Source of the DNA: Clusia tigrina
Lineage: Eukaryota; Arthropoda; Insecta; Diptera; Clusiidae
Direction of reading: 5' to 3'
Assembly (NCBI GenBank): GCA_920105625.2
Contig: OV050031.1
Location: 93,315,676-93,379,675 of the forward strand
Length of the DNA: 64,000 nt
Below are positions 11,060 to 22,370 of the stretch, piece after piece; within the stretch, counting starts at the first letter, position 1; the number at the start of each line of letters is the position of its first letter. Below the pieces are notes generated by a model that worked only from the letters and a program-made list of their open reading frames with translations, was not told the origin of the DNA and ran no database searches. The translations under genes were made by a program, and so were the position numbers.

Positions 11060-11837
11060 ACATATAAATGCTTGTAACTTTTTACTGCAGCGTCATAAAA
11101 CCTTGAAATTTTGTAACAATAAAGTACTCGAGCCTCTTGTGAATTTAAGCTATTGCTCAAAGCTATGCTACCCTTGAATCCTAAATCAAACACTGATAAA
11201 ACTTCAAATGGCCCTAAATTCTATACGGTACGTCCTACACCTATCAAAGTTTGCAACACACAAATGCTTGTAACTTTTCACTGGAGCGTTATAAAACCTT
11301 GAAATTTTGTAACAATAAAGTACTCGAGCCTCTTGTCAATTTAAGCTTTTGCTCAAAGCTATGCTACCCTTAAGTCCCGAATCAAACACTGATAAAATTT
11401 CAAATGGCCCTAACTTCTATACGGTACGTCCTACACCTATCAAAGTTTGCAACATACAATTGCTTGTAACTTTTCACTGGAGCCTCATAAAACCTTGAAA
11501 TTTTGTAACAATAAAATACTCGAGCCTCTTGTCAATTTAAGCTATCGCTCAAAGCTATGCTACCCTTAAGTCCCAAATCAAACACTTCGCAAACACGCCC
11601 TAACTTCTATACGGTACGTCCTGCACCTATCAAGGTTTGCAACATACAAATGCTTGTAACTTTTTATTGGAGCGTAATAAAACCTTGAAATTTTGTAATA
11701 ATAAAGTACTCGAGCCTCTTGTCAATTTAAGCTATCGCTCAAAGTAATGCTACCCTTGAGTCCCAAATCAAACACTGATAAAACTTCAAATGGCCCTAAC
11801 TTCTATATGGTACGTCCTACACCTATCAAAGTTTGCA
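11060..11837. repeat. HOR unit ABCD (778 bp) with private changes
   Basis: Base tetramer. A carries ctgcagcg near 11088 (a PstI site where others have ctggagcg), B carries ataaaatttc, and the C end carries tcctgcacctatcaaggtttg-type changes near 11622-11636. That last change recurs much further right near 15120 and 26850, so it may have been acquired by exchange. Confidence 0.92.
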
Positions 11838-12609
11838 ACATATAAATGCTTGTAACTTTTTACTGGAGCGTCATAAAACCTTGAAATTTTGTAACAATAA
11901 AGTACTCGAGCCTCTTGTCAATTTAAGCTATCGCTCAAAGCTATGCTACCCTTAAGTCCCAAATCAAACACTTCGCAAACACGCCCTAACTTCTATACGG
12001 TACGTCCTACACCTATCAAAGTTTGCAACATACAAATGCTTGTAACTTTTTATTGGAGCGTAATAAAACCTTGAAATTTTGTAATAATAAAGTACTCGAG
12101 CCTCTTGTCAATTTAAGCTATCGCTCAAAGTAATGCTACCCTTAAGTCCCGAATCAAACACTGATAAAACTTCAAATGGCCCTAACTTCTATATGGTACG
12201 TCCTACACCTATCAAAGTTTGCAACATACAATTGCTTGTAACTTTTCACTGGAGCCTCATAAAACCTTGAAATTTTGTAACAATAAAATACTCGAGCCTC
12301 TTGTCAATTTAAGCTATCGCTCAAAGCTATGCTACCCTTAAGTCCCAAATCAAACACTTCGCAAACACGCCCTAACTTCTATACGGTACGTCCTACACCT
12401 ATCAAAGTTTGCAACATACAAATGCTTGTAACTTTTTATTGGAGCGTAATAAAACCTTGAAATTTTGTAATAATAAAGTACTCGAGCCTCTTGTCAATTT
12501 AAGCTATCGCTCAAAGTAATGCTACCCTTGAGTCCCAAATCAAACACTGATAAAACTTCAAATGGCCCTAACTTCTATATGGTACGTCCTACACCTATCA
12601 AAGTTTGCA
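11838..12609. repeat. Rearranged HOR unit A/C-D(B patch)-C-D (772 bp)
   Basis: Monomer 1 (11838-12027, 190 bp) starts as A and ends as C. Monomer 2 (12028-12223) is D at both ends (taataataaag and aagtaatg, then ttctatatgg) but carries the B-type cttaagtcccgaatc in the middle. C (12224) and D (12414) follow. The hexamer that would be expected here in a third full second-order copy is therefore replaced by this 772-bp tetramer. Confidence 0.9.
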
Positions 12610-13387
12610 ACATATAAATGCTTGTAACTTTTTACTGGAGCGTCATAAAACCTTGAAATTTTGTAACAATAAAGTACTCGAGCCTCTTGTGAATTTAAGC
12701 TATTGCTCAAAGCTATGCTACCCTTGAATCCTAAATCAAACACTGATAAAACTTCAAATGGCCCTAAATTCTATACGGTACGTCCTACACCTATCAAAGT
12801 TTGCAACACACAAATGCTTGTAACTTTTCACTGGAGCGTTATAAAACCTTGAAATTTTGTAACAATAAAGTACTCGAGCCTCTTGTCAATTTAAGCTTTT
12901 GCTCAAAGCTATGCTACCCTTAAGTCCCGAATCAAACACTGATAAAACTTCAAATGGCCCTAACTTCTATACGGTACGTCCTACACCTATCAAAGTTTGC
13001 AACATACAATTGCTTGTAACTTTTCACTGGAGCCTCATAAAACCTTGAAATTTTGTAACAATAAAATACTCGAGCCTCTTGTCAATTTAAGCTATCGCTC
13101 AAAGCTATGCTACCCTTAAGTCCCAAATCAAACACTTCGCAAACACGCCCTAACTTCTATACGGTACGTCCTACACCTATCAAAGTTTGCAACATACAAA
13201 TGCTTGTAACTTTTTATTGGAGCGTAATAAAACCTTGAAATTTTGTAATAATAAAGTACTCGAGCCTCTTGTCAATTTAAGCTATCGCTCAAAGTAATGC
13301 TACCCTTGAGTCCCAAATCAAACACTGATAAAACTTCAAATGGCCCTAACTTCTATATGGTACGTCCTACACCTATCAAAGTTTGCA
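12610..13387. repeat. HOR unit ABCD (778 bp)
   Basis: Last clean base tetramer of the homogeneous left domain. Confidence 0.94.
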
Positions 13388-14551
13388 ACATATAAATGCT
13401 TGTAACTTTTTACTGGAGCGTCATAAAACCTTGAAATTTTGTAACAATAAAGTACTCGAGCCTCTTGTGAATTTAAGCTATTGCTCAAAGCTATGCTACC
13501 CTTGAATCCTAAATCAAACACTGATAAAACTTCAAATGGCCCTAAATTCTATACGGTACGTCCTACACCTATCAAAGTTTGCAACACACAAATGCTTGTA
13601 ACTTTTCACTGGAGCGTTATAAAACCTTGAAATTTTGTAACAATAAAGTACTCGAGCCTCTTGTCAATTTAAGCTTTTCCTCAAAGCTATGCTACCCTTA
13701 AGTCCCGAATCAAACACTGATAAAACTTCAAATGGCCCTAACTTCTATACGGTACGTCCTACACCTATCAAAGTTTGCAACATACAATTGCTTGTAACTT
13801 TTCACTGGAGCCTCATAAAACCTTGAAATTTTGTAACAATAAAATACTCGAGCCTCTTGTCAATTTAAGCTATCGCTCAAAGCTATGCTACCCTTAAGTC
13901 CCAAATTAAACACTTCGCAAACACGCCCTAACTTCTATACGGTACGTCCTACACCTATCAAAGTTTGCAACACACAAATGCTTGTAACTTTTCACTGGAG
14001 CGTTATAAAACCTTGAAATTTTGTAACAATAAAGTACTCGAGAATCTTGTCAATTTAAGCTTATGCTCAAAGCTATGCTACCCTTAAGTCCCGAATCAAA
14101 CACTGATAAAACTTCAAATGGCCCTAACTTCTATACGGTACGTCCTACACCTATCAAAGTTTGCAACATACAATTGCTTGTAACTTTTTACTGGAGCGCC
14201 ATAAAACCTTGAAATTTTGTAACAATAAAATACTCGAGCCTCTTGTCAATTTAAGCTATCGCTCAAAGCTATGCTACCCTTAAGTCCCAAATCAAACACT
14301 TCGCAAACACGCCCTAACTTCTATACGGTACGTCCTACACCTATCAAAGTTTGCAACATACAAATGCTTGTAACTTTTTATTCGAGCGTAATAAAACCTT
14401 GAAATTTTGTAATAATAAAGTACTCGAGCCTCTTGTCAATTTAAGCTATCGCTCAAAGTAATGCTACCCTTGAGTCCCAAATCAAACACTGATAAAACTT
14501 CAAATGGCCCTAACTTCTATATGGTACGTCCTACACCTATCAAAGTTTGCA
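13388..14551. repeat. HOR unit A-BC-BC-D, edge copy with accumulating changes (1164 bp)
   Basis: Order A, B, C, B, C, D is intact, but private substitutions rise left to right: agcttttcctc in B, aaattaaacac in C, gagaatcttg and agcttatgctc in the second B, tttttactggagcgcc in the second C, and ttattcgagcg in D. This looks like the decaying edge of the homogenised block. Confidence 0.92.
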
Positions 14552-15335
14552 ACATATAAATGCTTGTAACTTTTTACTGGAGCGTCATAAAACCTTGAAA
14601 TTTTGTAACAATAAAGTACTCGAGCCACTTGTCAATTTAAGCTATCGCTCAAAGCTATGCTACCCTTAAGTCCCACATCAAACACTGATAAAACTTCAAA
14701 TGGCCCTTACTTCTATACGGTACGTCCTACACCTAACAAAGTTTGCAACATACAAATGCTTGTAACTTTTTATTGGAGCGTAATAAAACCTTGAAATTTT
14801 GTAACAATAAAGTACACGAGCCTCTTGTCAATTTAAGCTATTGCTCAAAGCTATGCTACCCTTAAGTCTTGAATCAAACACTGATAAAACTTCAAATGGC
14901 CCTAACTTCTGTACGGTACGTCCTACATCTATCAAAGTTTGCAACATACAAATGCTTGTAACTTTTTACTGGAGCGTCATAAAACCTTGAAATTTTGTAA
15001 CAATAAAGTAATCGAGCCTCTTGTCAATTTAAGCTATTGCTCAAAGCTATGCTACCCTTAAGTCTCAAATCAAACACTGATAAAACTTCAAATGGCCCTA
15101 ACTTCTGTACGGTACGTCCTGCACCTATCAAGGTTTGCAACACACAAATGCATTTAACTTTTTACTGGAGCGTCATAAAACCTTGAAATTTTGTAACAAT
15201 AAAGTACACGAGCCTCTTGTCAATTTAAGCTAACGCTCAAAGCTATGCTACCCTTGAATCCCAAATCAAACACTGATAAAACTTCAAATGGCCCTAACTT
15301 CTATACGGTACGTCCTACACCTATCAAAGTTTGCA
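14552..15335. repeat. Four non-ABCD monomers at the domain boundary
   Basis: First is an A-start monomer with gagccacttg, cccacatcaaac and ggcccttac (14552). Second is a tttttattgg monomer with tacacgag and cttaagtcttg (14748). Third has taatcgag and cttctgtacgg (14944). Fourth begins acacacaaatgcattt and has agctaacg (15140). The first three recur in the same order at 19234, 19430 and 19626, about 4.68 kb away. This is the first place where the variants typical of the right-hand 40 kb appear. Confidence 0.88.
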
Positions 15336-15720
15336 ACATACAATTGCTTGTAACTTTTTCTGGAGCGCCATAAAACCTTGAAATTTTGTAACAATAAAAT
15401 ACTCGAGCCTCTTGTCAATTTAAGCTATCGCTCAAAGCTATGCTACCCTTAAGTCCCAAATCAAACACTTCGCAAACACGCCCTAACTTCTATACGGTAC
15501 GTCCTACACCTATCAAAGTTTGCAACATACAAATGCTTGTAACTTTTTATTGGAGCGTAATAAAACCTTGAAATTTTGTAATAATAAAGTACTCGAGCCT
15601 CTTGTCAATTTAAGCTATCGCTCAAAGTAATGCTACCCTTGAGTCCCAAATCAAACACTGATAAAACTTCAAATGGCCCTAACTTCTATATGGTACGTCC
15701 TACACCTATCAAAGTTTGCA
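15336..15720. repeat. C-D pair inside the transitional zone
   Basis: A C monomer with gcgccat (a base is missing in tttttctgg near 15359, so 189 bp) followed by D. It restores left-domain types after four foreign monomers. Confidence 0.87.
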
Positions 15721-17471
15721 ACATATAAATGCTTGTAACTTTTTACTGGAGCGTCATAAAACCTTGAAATTTTGTAACAATAAAGTACTCGAGCCTCTTG
15801 TGAATTTAAGCTATTGCTCAAAGCTATGCTACCCTTGAATCCTAAATCAAACACTGATAAAACTTCAAATGGCCCTAACTTCTATACGGTACGTCCTACA
15901 CCTATCAAAGTTTGCAACATATAAATGCTTGTAACTTTTTACTGGAGCGTCATAAAACATTGTAATTTTGTAACAATAAAGTACTCGAGCCTCTTGTCAA
16001 TTTAAGCTATCGCTCAAAGCTATGCTACCCTTAAGTCCAAATCAAACACTAATAAAACTTCAAATGGCCCTAAATTCTATACGGTACGTCCTACACCTAT
16101 CAAAGTTTGCAACACACAAATGCTTGTAACTTTTCACTGGAGCGTTATAAAACCTTGAAATTTTGTAACAATAAAGTACTCGAGCCTCTTGTCAATTTAA
16201 GCTTTTGCTCAAAGCTATGCTACCCTTGAATCCCAAATCAAACACTGATAAAACTTCAAATGGCCCTAACTTCTATACGGTACGTCCTACACCTATCAAA
16301 GTTTGCAACATACAATTGCTTGTAACTTTTCACTGGAGCCTCATAAAACCTTGAAATTTTGTAACAATAAAGTACTCGAGCTTCTTGTCAATTTAAGCTA
16401 TCGCTCAAAGCTATGCCACCCTTGAGTCCCAAATCAATCACTGATAAAACTTCAAATGGCCCTAGCTTCTGTACGGTACGTCCTACACCTATCAAAGTTA
16501 GCAACATACAAATACTTGTAACTTTTTACTGGAGCGTCATAAAACCTTGAAATTTTGTAACAATAAAATACTCGAGCCTCTTGTCAATTTAAGCTATCGC
16601 TCAAAGCTATGCTACCCTTAAGTCCCAAATCAAACACTTCGCAAACACGCCCTAACTTCTATACGGTACGTCCTACACCTATCAAAGTTTGCAACATACA
16701 AATGCTTGTAACTTTTTATTGGAGCGTAATAAAACCTTGAAATTTTGTAATAATAAAGTACTCGAGCCTCTTGTCAATTTAAGCTATCGCTCAAAGTAAT
16801 GCTACCCTTGAGTCCCAAATCAAACACTGATAAAACTTCAAATGGCCCTAACTTCTATATGGTACGTCCTACACCTATCAAAGTTTGCAACATATAAATG
16901 CTTGTAACTTTTCACTGGAGCCTCATAAAACCTTGAAATTTTGTAACAATAAAGTACTCGAGCTTCTTGTCAATTTAAGCTATCGCTCAAAGCTATGCTA
17001 CCCTTAAGTCCCAAATCAAACACTGATAAAACTTCAAATGGCCCTAGCTTCTGTACGGTACGTCCTACACCTATCAAAGTTAGCAACATACAAATACTTG
17101 TAACTTTTTACTGGAGCGCCATAAAACCTTGAAATTTTGTAACAATAAAATACTCGAGCCTCTTGTCAATTTAAGCTATCGCTCAAAGCTATGCTACCCT
17201 TAAGTCCCAAATCAAACACTTCGCAAACACGCCCTAACTTCTATACGGTACGTCCTACACCTATCAAAGTTTGCAACATACAAATGCTTGTAACTTTTTA
17301 TTGGAGCGTAATAAAACCTTGAAATTTTGTAATAATAAAGTACTCGAGCCTCTTGTCAATTTAAGCTATCGCTCAAAGTAATGCTACCCTTGAGTCCCAA
17401 ATCAAACACTGATAAAACTTCAAATGGCCCTAACTTCTATATGGTACGTCCTACACCTATCAAAGTTTGCA
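15721..17471. repeat. Transitional 9-monomer block (1751 bp)
   Basis: Order: A, an A-like monomer with cattgtaatttt and aagtccaaatc (15917, 195 bp), B variant (16112), an acatacaattg monomer with gagcttcttg and gttagcaac (16308), C (16504), D (16694), a hybrid starting acatataaatg but continuing gcctcat (16890), C with gcgccat (17086), D (17276). The length fits 9x196 minus two C deletions and one missing base. Confidence 0.87.
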
Positions 17472-18450
17472 ACATATAAATGCTTGTAACTTTTTACTGG
17501 AGCGTCATAAAACCTTGAAATTTTGTAACAATAAAGTACTCGAGCCTCTTGTGAATTTAAGCTATTGCTCAAAGCTATGCTACCCTTGAATCCTAAATCA
17601 AACACTGATAAAACTTCAAATGGCCCTAACTTCTATACGGTACGTCCTACACCTATCAAAGTTTGCAACATATAAATGCTTGTAACTTTTTACTGGAGCG
17701 TCATAAAATATTGTAATTTTGTAACAATAAAGTACTCGAGCCTCTTGTCAATTTAAGCTATCGCTCAAAGCTATGCTACCCTTAAGTCCAAATCAAACAC
17801 TAATAAAACTTCAAATGGCCCTAAATTCTATACGGTACGTCCTACACCTATCAAAGTTTGCAACACACAAATGCTTGTAACTTTTCACTGGAGCGTTATA
17901 AAACCTTGAAATTTTGTAACAATAAAGTACTCGAGCCTCTTGTCAATTTAAGCTTTTGCTCAAAGCTATGCTACCCTTAAGTCCCGAATCAAACACTGAT
18001 AAAACTTCAAATGGCCCTAACTTCTATACGGTACGTCCTACACCTATCAAAGTTTGCAACATACAATTGCTTGTAACTTTTCACTGGAGCCTCATAAAAC
18101 CTTGAAATTTTGTAACAATAAAGTACTCGAGCTTCTTGTCAATTTAAGCTATCGCTCAAAGCTATGCTACCCTTAAGTCCCAAATCAAACACTGATAAAA
18201 CTTCAAATGGCCCTAGCTTCTGTACGGTACGTCCTACACCTATCAAAGTTAGCAACATACAAATACTTGTAACTTTTTACTGGAGCGTCATAAAACCTTG
18301 AAATTTTGTAACAATAAAGTACTCGAGCCTCTTGTCAATTTAAGCTATCGCTCAAAGTAATGCTACCCTTGAGTCCCAAATCAAACACTGATAAAACTTC
18401 AAATGGCCCTAACTTCTATATGGTACGTCCTACACCTATCAAAGTTTGCA
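17472..18450. repeat. Transitional 5-monomer block (979 bp)
   Basis: A (17472), the cattgtaatttt monomer (17668, 195 bp), B (17863), the gagcttcttg/gttagc monomer (18059), then 18255. The last starts acatacaaatactt and ends with D diagnostics (aaagtaatg, ttctatatgg). The order parallels the start of the preceding 9-mer. Confidence 0.87.
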
Positions 18451-20213
18451 ACATATAAATGCTTGTAACTTTTTACTGGAGCGTCATAAAACCTTGAAAT
18501 TTTGTAACAATAAAGTACTCGAGCCTCTTGTGAATTTAAGCTATTGCTCAAAGCTATGCTACCCTTGAATCCTAAATCAAACACTGATAAAACTTCAAAT
18601 GGCCCTAACTTCTATACGGTACGTCCTACACCTATCAAAGTTTGCAACATATAAATGCTTGTAACTTTTTACTGGAGCGTCATAAAACATTGTAATTTTG
18701 TAACAATAAAGTACTCGAGCCTCTTGTCAATTTAAGCTATCGCTCAAAGCTATGCTACCCTTAAGTCCAAATCAAACACTAATAAAACTTCAAATGGCCC
18801 TAAATTCTATACGGTACGTCCTACACCTATCAAAGTTTGCAACATACAAATGCTTGTAACTTTTCACTGGAGCGTTATAAAACCTTGAAATTTTGTAACA
18901 ATAAAGTACTCGAGCCTCTTGTCAATTTAAGCTTTTGCTCAAAGCTATGCTACCCTTGAATCCCAAATCAAACACTGATAAAACTTCAAATGGCCCTAAC
19001 TTCTATACGGTACGTCCTACACCTATCAAAGTTTGCAACATATAAATACTTGTAACTTTTTACTGGAGCGTCATAAAACATTGAAATTTTGTAACAATAA
19101 AGTACTCGAGCCTCTTGTCAATTTAAGCTATCGCTCAAAGCTATGCTACCCTTGAGTCCCAAATCAATCACTGATAAAACTTCAAATGGCCCTAACTTCT
19201 ATACGGTATGTCCTACACCTATCAAAGTTTGCAACATATAAATGCTTCTAACTTTTTACTGGAGCGTCATAAAACCTTGAAATTTTGTAACAATAAAGTA
19301 CTCGAGCCACTTGTCAATTTAAGCTATCGCTCAAAGCTATGCTACCCTTAAGTCCCACATCAAACACTGATAAAACTTCAAATGGCCCTTACTTCTATAC
19401 GGTACGTCCTACACCTATCAAAGTTTGCAACATACAAATGCTTGTAACTTTTTATTGGAGCGTAATAAAACCTTGAAATTTTGTAACAATAAAGTACACG
19501 AGCCTCTTGTCAATTTAAGCTATTGCTCAAAGCTATGCTACCCTTAAGTCTTGAATCAAACACTGATAAAACTTCAAATGGCCCTAACTTCTGTACGGTA
19601 CGTCCTACATCTATCAAAGTTTGCAACATACAAATGCTTGTAACTTTTTACTGGAGCGTCATAAAACCTTGAAATTTTGTAACAATAAAGTAATCGAGCC
19701 TCTTGTCAATTTAAGCTATTGCTCAAAGCTATGCTACCCTTAAGTCCCAAATCAAACACTGATAAAACTTCAAATGGCCCTAACTTCTGTACGGTACGTC
19801 CTACACCTATCAAAGTTTGCAACATACAAATGCTTGTAACTTTTTACTGGAGCGTCATAAAACCTTGAAATTTTGTAACAATAAAGTACTCGAGCCTCTT
19901 GTCAATTTAAGCTATCGCTCAAAGCTATGCTACCCTTAAGTCCCAAATCAAACACTGATAAAACTTCAAATGGCCATAACTTCTGTACGGTACGTCCTAC
20001 ACCTATCAAAGTTTGCAACATACAAATACTTGTAACTTTTTACTGGAGCGTCATAAAACCTTGAAATTTTGTAACAATAAAGTACTCGAGCCTCTTGTCA
20101 ATTTAAGCTATCGCTCAAAGCTATGCTACCCTTGAGTCCCAAATCAAACACTGATAAAACTTCAAATGGCCCTAACTTCTATATGGTACGTCCTACACCT
20201 ATCAAAGTTTGCA
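18451..20213. repeat. Transitional 9-monomer block (1763 bp)
   Basis: A (18451), cattgtaatttt monomer (18647, 195 bp), B-like (18842), a tataaatact monomer with cattgaaattt (19038), then the triplet also found at 14552 (19234, 19430, 19626), then two cttctgtacgg/ttctatatgg monomers (19822, 20018). No C is present. Confidence 0.86.
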
Positions 20214-22370
20214 ACATATAAATGCTTGTAACTTTTTACTGGAGCGTCATAAAACCTTGAAATTTTGTAACAATAAAGTACTCGAGCCTCTTGTGAATTT
20301 AAGCTATTGCTCAAAGCTATGCTACCCTTGAATCCTAAATCAAACACTGATAAAACTTCAAATGGCCCTAACTTCTATACGGTACGTCCTACACCTATCA
20401 AAGTTTGCAACATATAAATGCTTGTAACTTTTTACTGGAGCGTCATAAAACATTGTAATTTTGTAACAATAAAGTACTCGAGCCTCTTGTCAATTTAAGC
20501 TATCGCTCAAAGCTATGCTACCCTTAAGTCCCAAATCAAACACTAATAAAACTTCAAATGGCCATAAATTCTATACGGTACGTCCTACACCTATCAAAGT
20601 TTGCAACACACAAATGCTTGTAACTTTTCACTGGAGCGTTATAAAACCTTGAAATTTTGTAACAATAAAGTACTCGAGCCTCTTGTCAATTTAAGCTTTT
20701 GCTCAAAGCTATGCTACCCTTGAATCCCAAATCAAACACTGATAAAACTTCAAATGGCCCTAACTTCTATACGGTACGTCCTACACCTATCAAAGTTTTG
20801 CAACATATAAATACTTGTAACTTTTTACTGGAGCGTCATAAAACATTGAAATTTTGTAACAATAAAGTACTCGAGCCTCTTGTCAATTTAAGCTATCGCT
20901 CAAAGCTATGCTACCCTTGAGTCCCAAATCAATCACTGATAAAACTTCAAATGGCCCTAACTTCTATACGGTACGTCCTACACCTATCAAAGTTTGCAAC
21001 ATATAAATGCTTCTAACTTTTTACTGGAGCGTCATAAAACCTTGAAATTTTGTAACAATAAAGTACTCGAGCCTCTTGTCAATTTAAGCTATCGCTCAAA
21101 GCTATGCTACCCTTAAGTCCCACATCAAACACTGATAAAACTTCAAATGGCCCTTACTTCTATACGGTACGTCCTACACCTATCAAAGTTTGCAACATAC
21201 AAATGCTTGTAACTTTTTATTGGAGCGTAATAAAACCTTGAAATTTTGTAACAATAAAGTACACGAGCCTCTTGTCAATTTAAGCTATTGCTCAAAGCTA
21301 TGCTACCCTTAAGTCTCGAATCAAACACTGATAAAACTTCAAATGGCCCTAACTTCTGTACGGTACGTCCTACACCTATCAAAGTTTGCAACATACAAAT
21401 GCTTGTAACTTTTTACTGGAGCGTCATAAAACCTTGAAATTTTGTAACAATAAAGTACTCGAGCCTCTTGTCAATTTAAGCTATTGCTCAAAGCTATGCT
21501 ACCCTTAAGTCCCAAATCCAACACTGATAAAACTTCAAATGGCCCTAACTTCTGTACGGTACGTCCTACACCTATCAAAGTTTGCAACATACAAATGCTT
21601 GTAACTTTTTACTGGAGCGTCATAAAACCTTGAAATGTTGTAACAATAAAGTACTCGAGCCTCTTGTCAATTTAAGCTATCGCTCAAAGTTATGCTACCC
21701 TTAAGTCTCAAATCAAACACTGATAAAACTTCAAATGGCCCTACCTTCTGTACGGTACGTCCTACACCTATCAAAGTTTGCAACATACAAATGCTTGTAA
21801 CTTTTTACTGGAGCGTCATAAAACCTTGAAATTTTGTAACAATAAAGTACTCGAGCCTCTTGTCAATTTAAGCTATCGCTCAAAGCTATGCTACCTTTGA
21901 GTCCCAAATCAAACACTGATAAAACTTCAAATGGCCCTAACTTCTATACGGTACGTCCTACACCTATCAAAGTTTGCGACATATAAATGCTTGTAGGTTT
22001 TTACTGGAGCGTCATAAAACCTTGAAATTTTGTAACAATTAAGTACTCGAGCATCTTGTCAATTTAAGCTATTGCTCAAAGCTATGCTACCCTTGAATCC
22101 CAAATCAAACACTGATAAAACATCAAATGGCCCTAACTTCTATACGGTACGTCCTACACCTATCAGAATTTGCAACATATAAATGCTTGTAACTTTTTAC
22201 TGGAGCGTCATAAAACATTGAAATTTTGTAACAATAAAGTACTCGAGCCTCTTGTCAATCTAAGCTATCGCTCAAAGCTATGCCACCCTTGAGTCCCAAA
22301 TCAATCACTGATAAAACTTCAAATGGCCCTAACTTCTATACGGTACGTCCTACACCTATCAAAGTTTGCA
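20214..22370. repeat. Segmental duplication copy I (11 monomers)
   Basis: Begins with A, then the cattgtaatttt monomer, a B variant with an extra t near 20797, a tataaatact monomer, a gcttctaac/cccacatc monomer, a tacacgag monomer, aaatccaac, gaaatgttgtaac with aagttatg (21587), 21783, the gcgacatataaatg monomer (21979) and a cagaatttg-preceded monomer (22175). The same order recurs at 28043-29806 without the fourth and fifth monomers. The marker gaaatgttg is at 21633 and 29069. Confidence 0.87.

Larger units (their letters stand above)
10092..11837. repeat. Second-order repeat copy 3, partial (1746 bp)
   Basis: Has the 968 and 778-bp components, then departs into the rearranged 772-bp unit. 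A matching partial copy lacking the 968-bp component lies upstream at 2329-4270 (778+1164). Confidence 0.88.
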
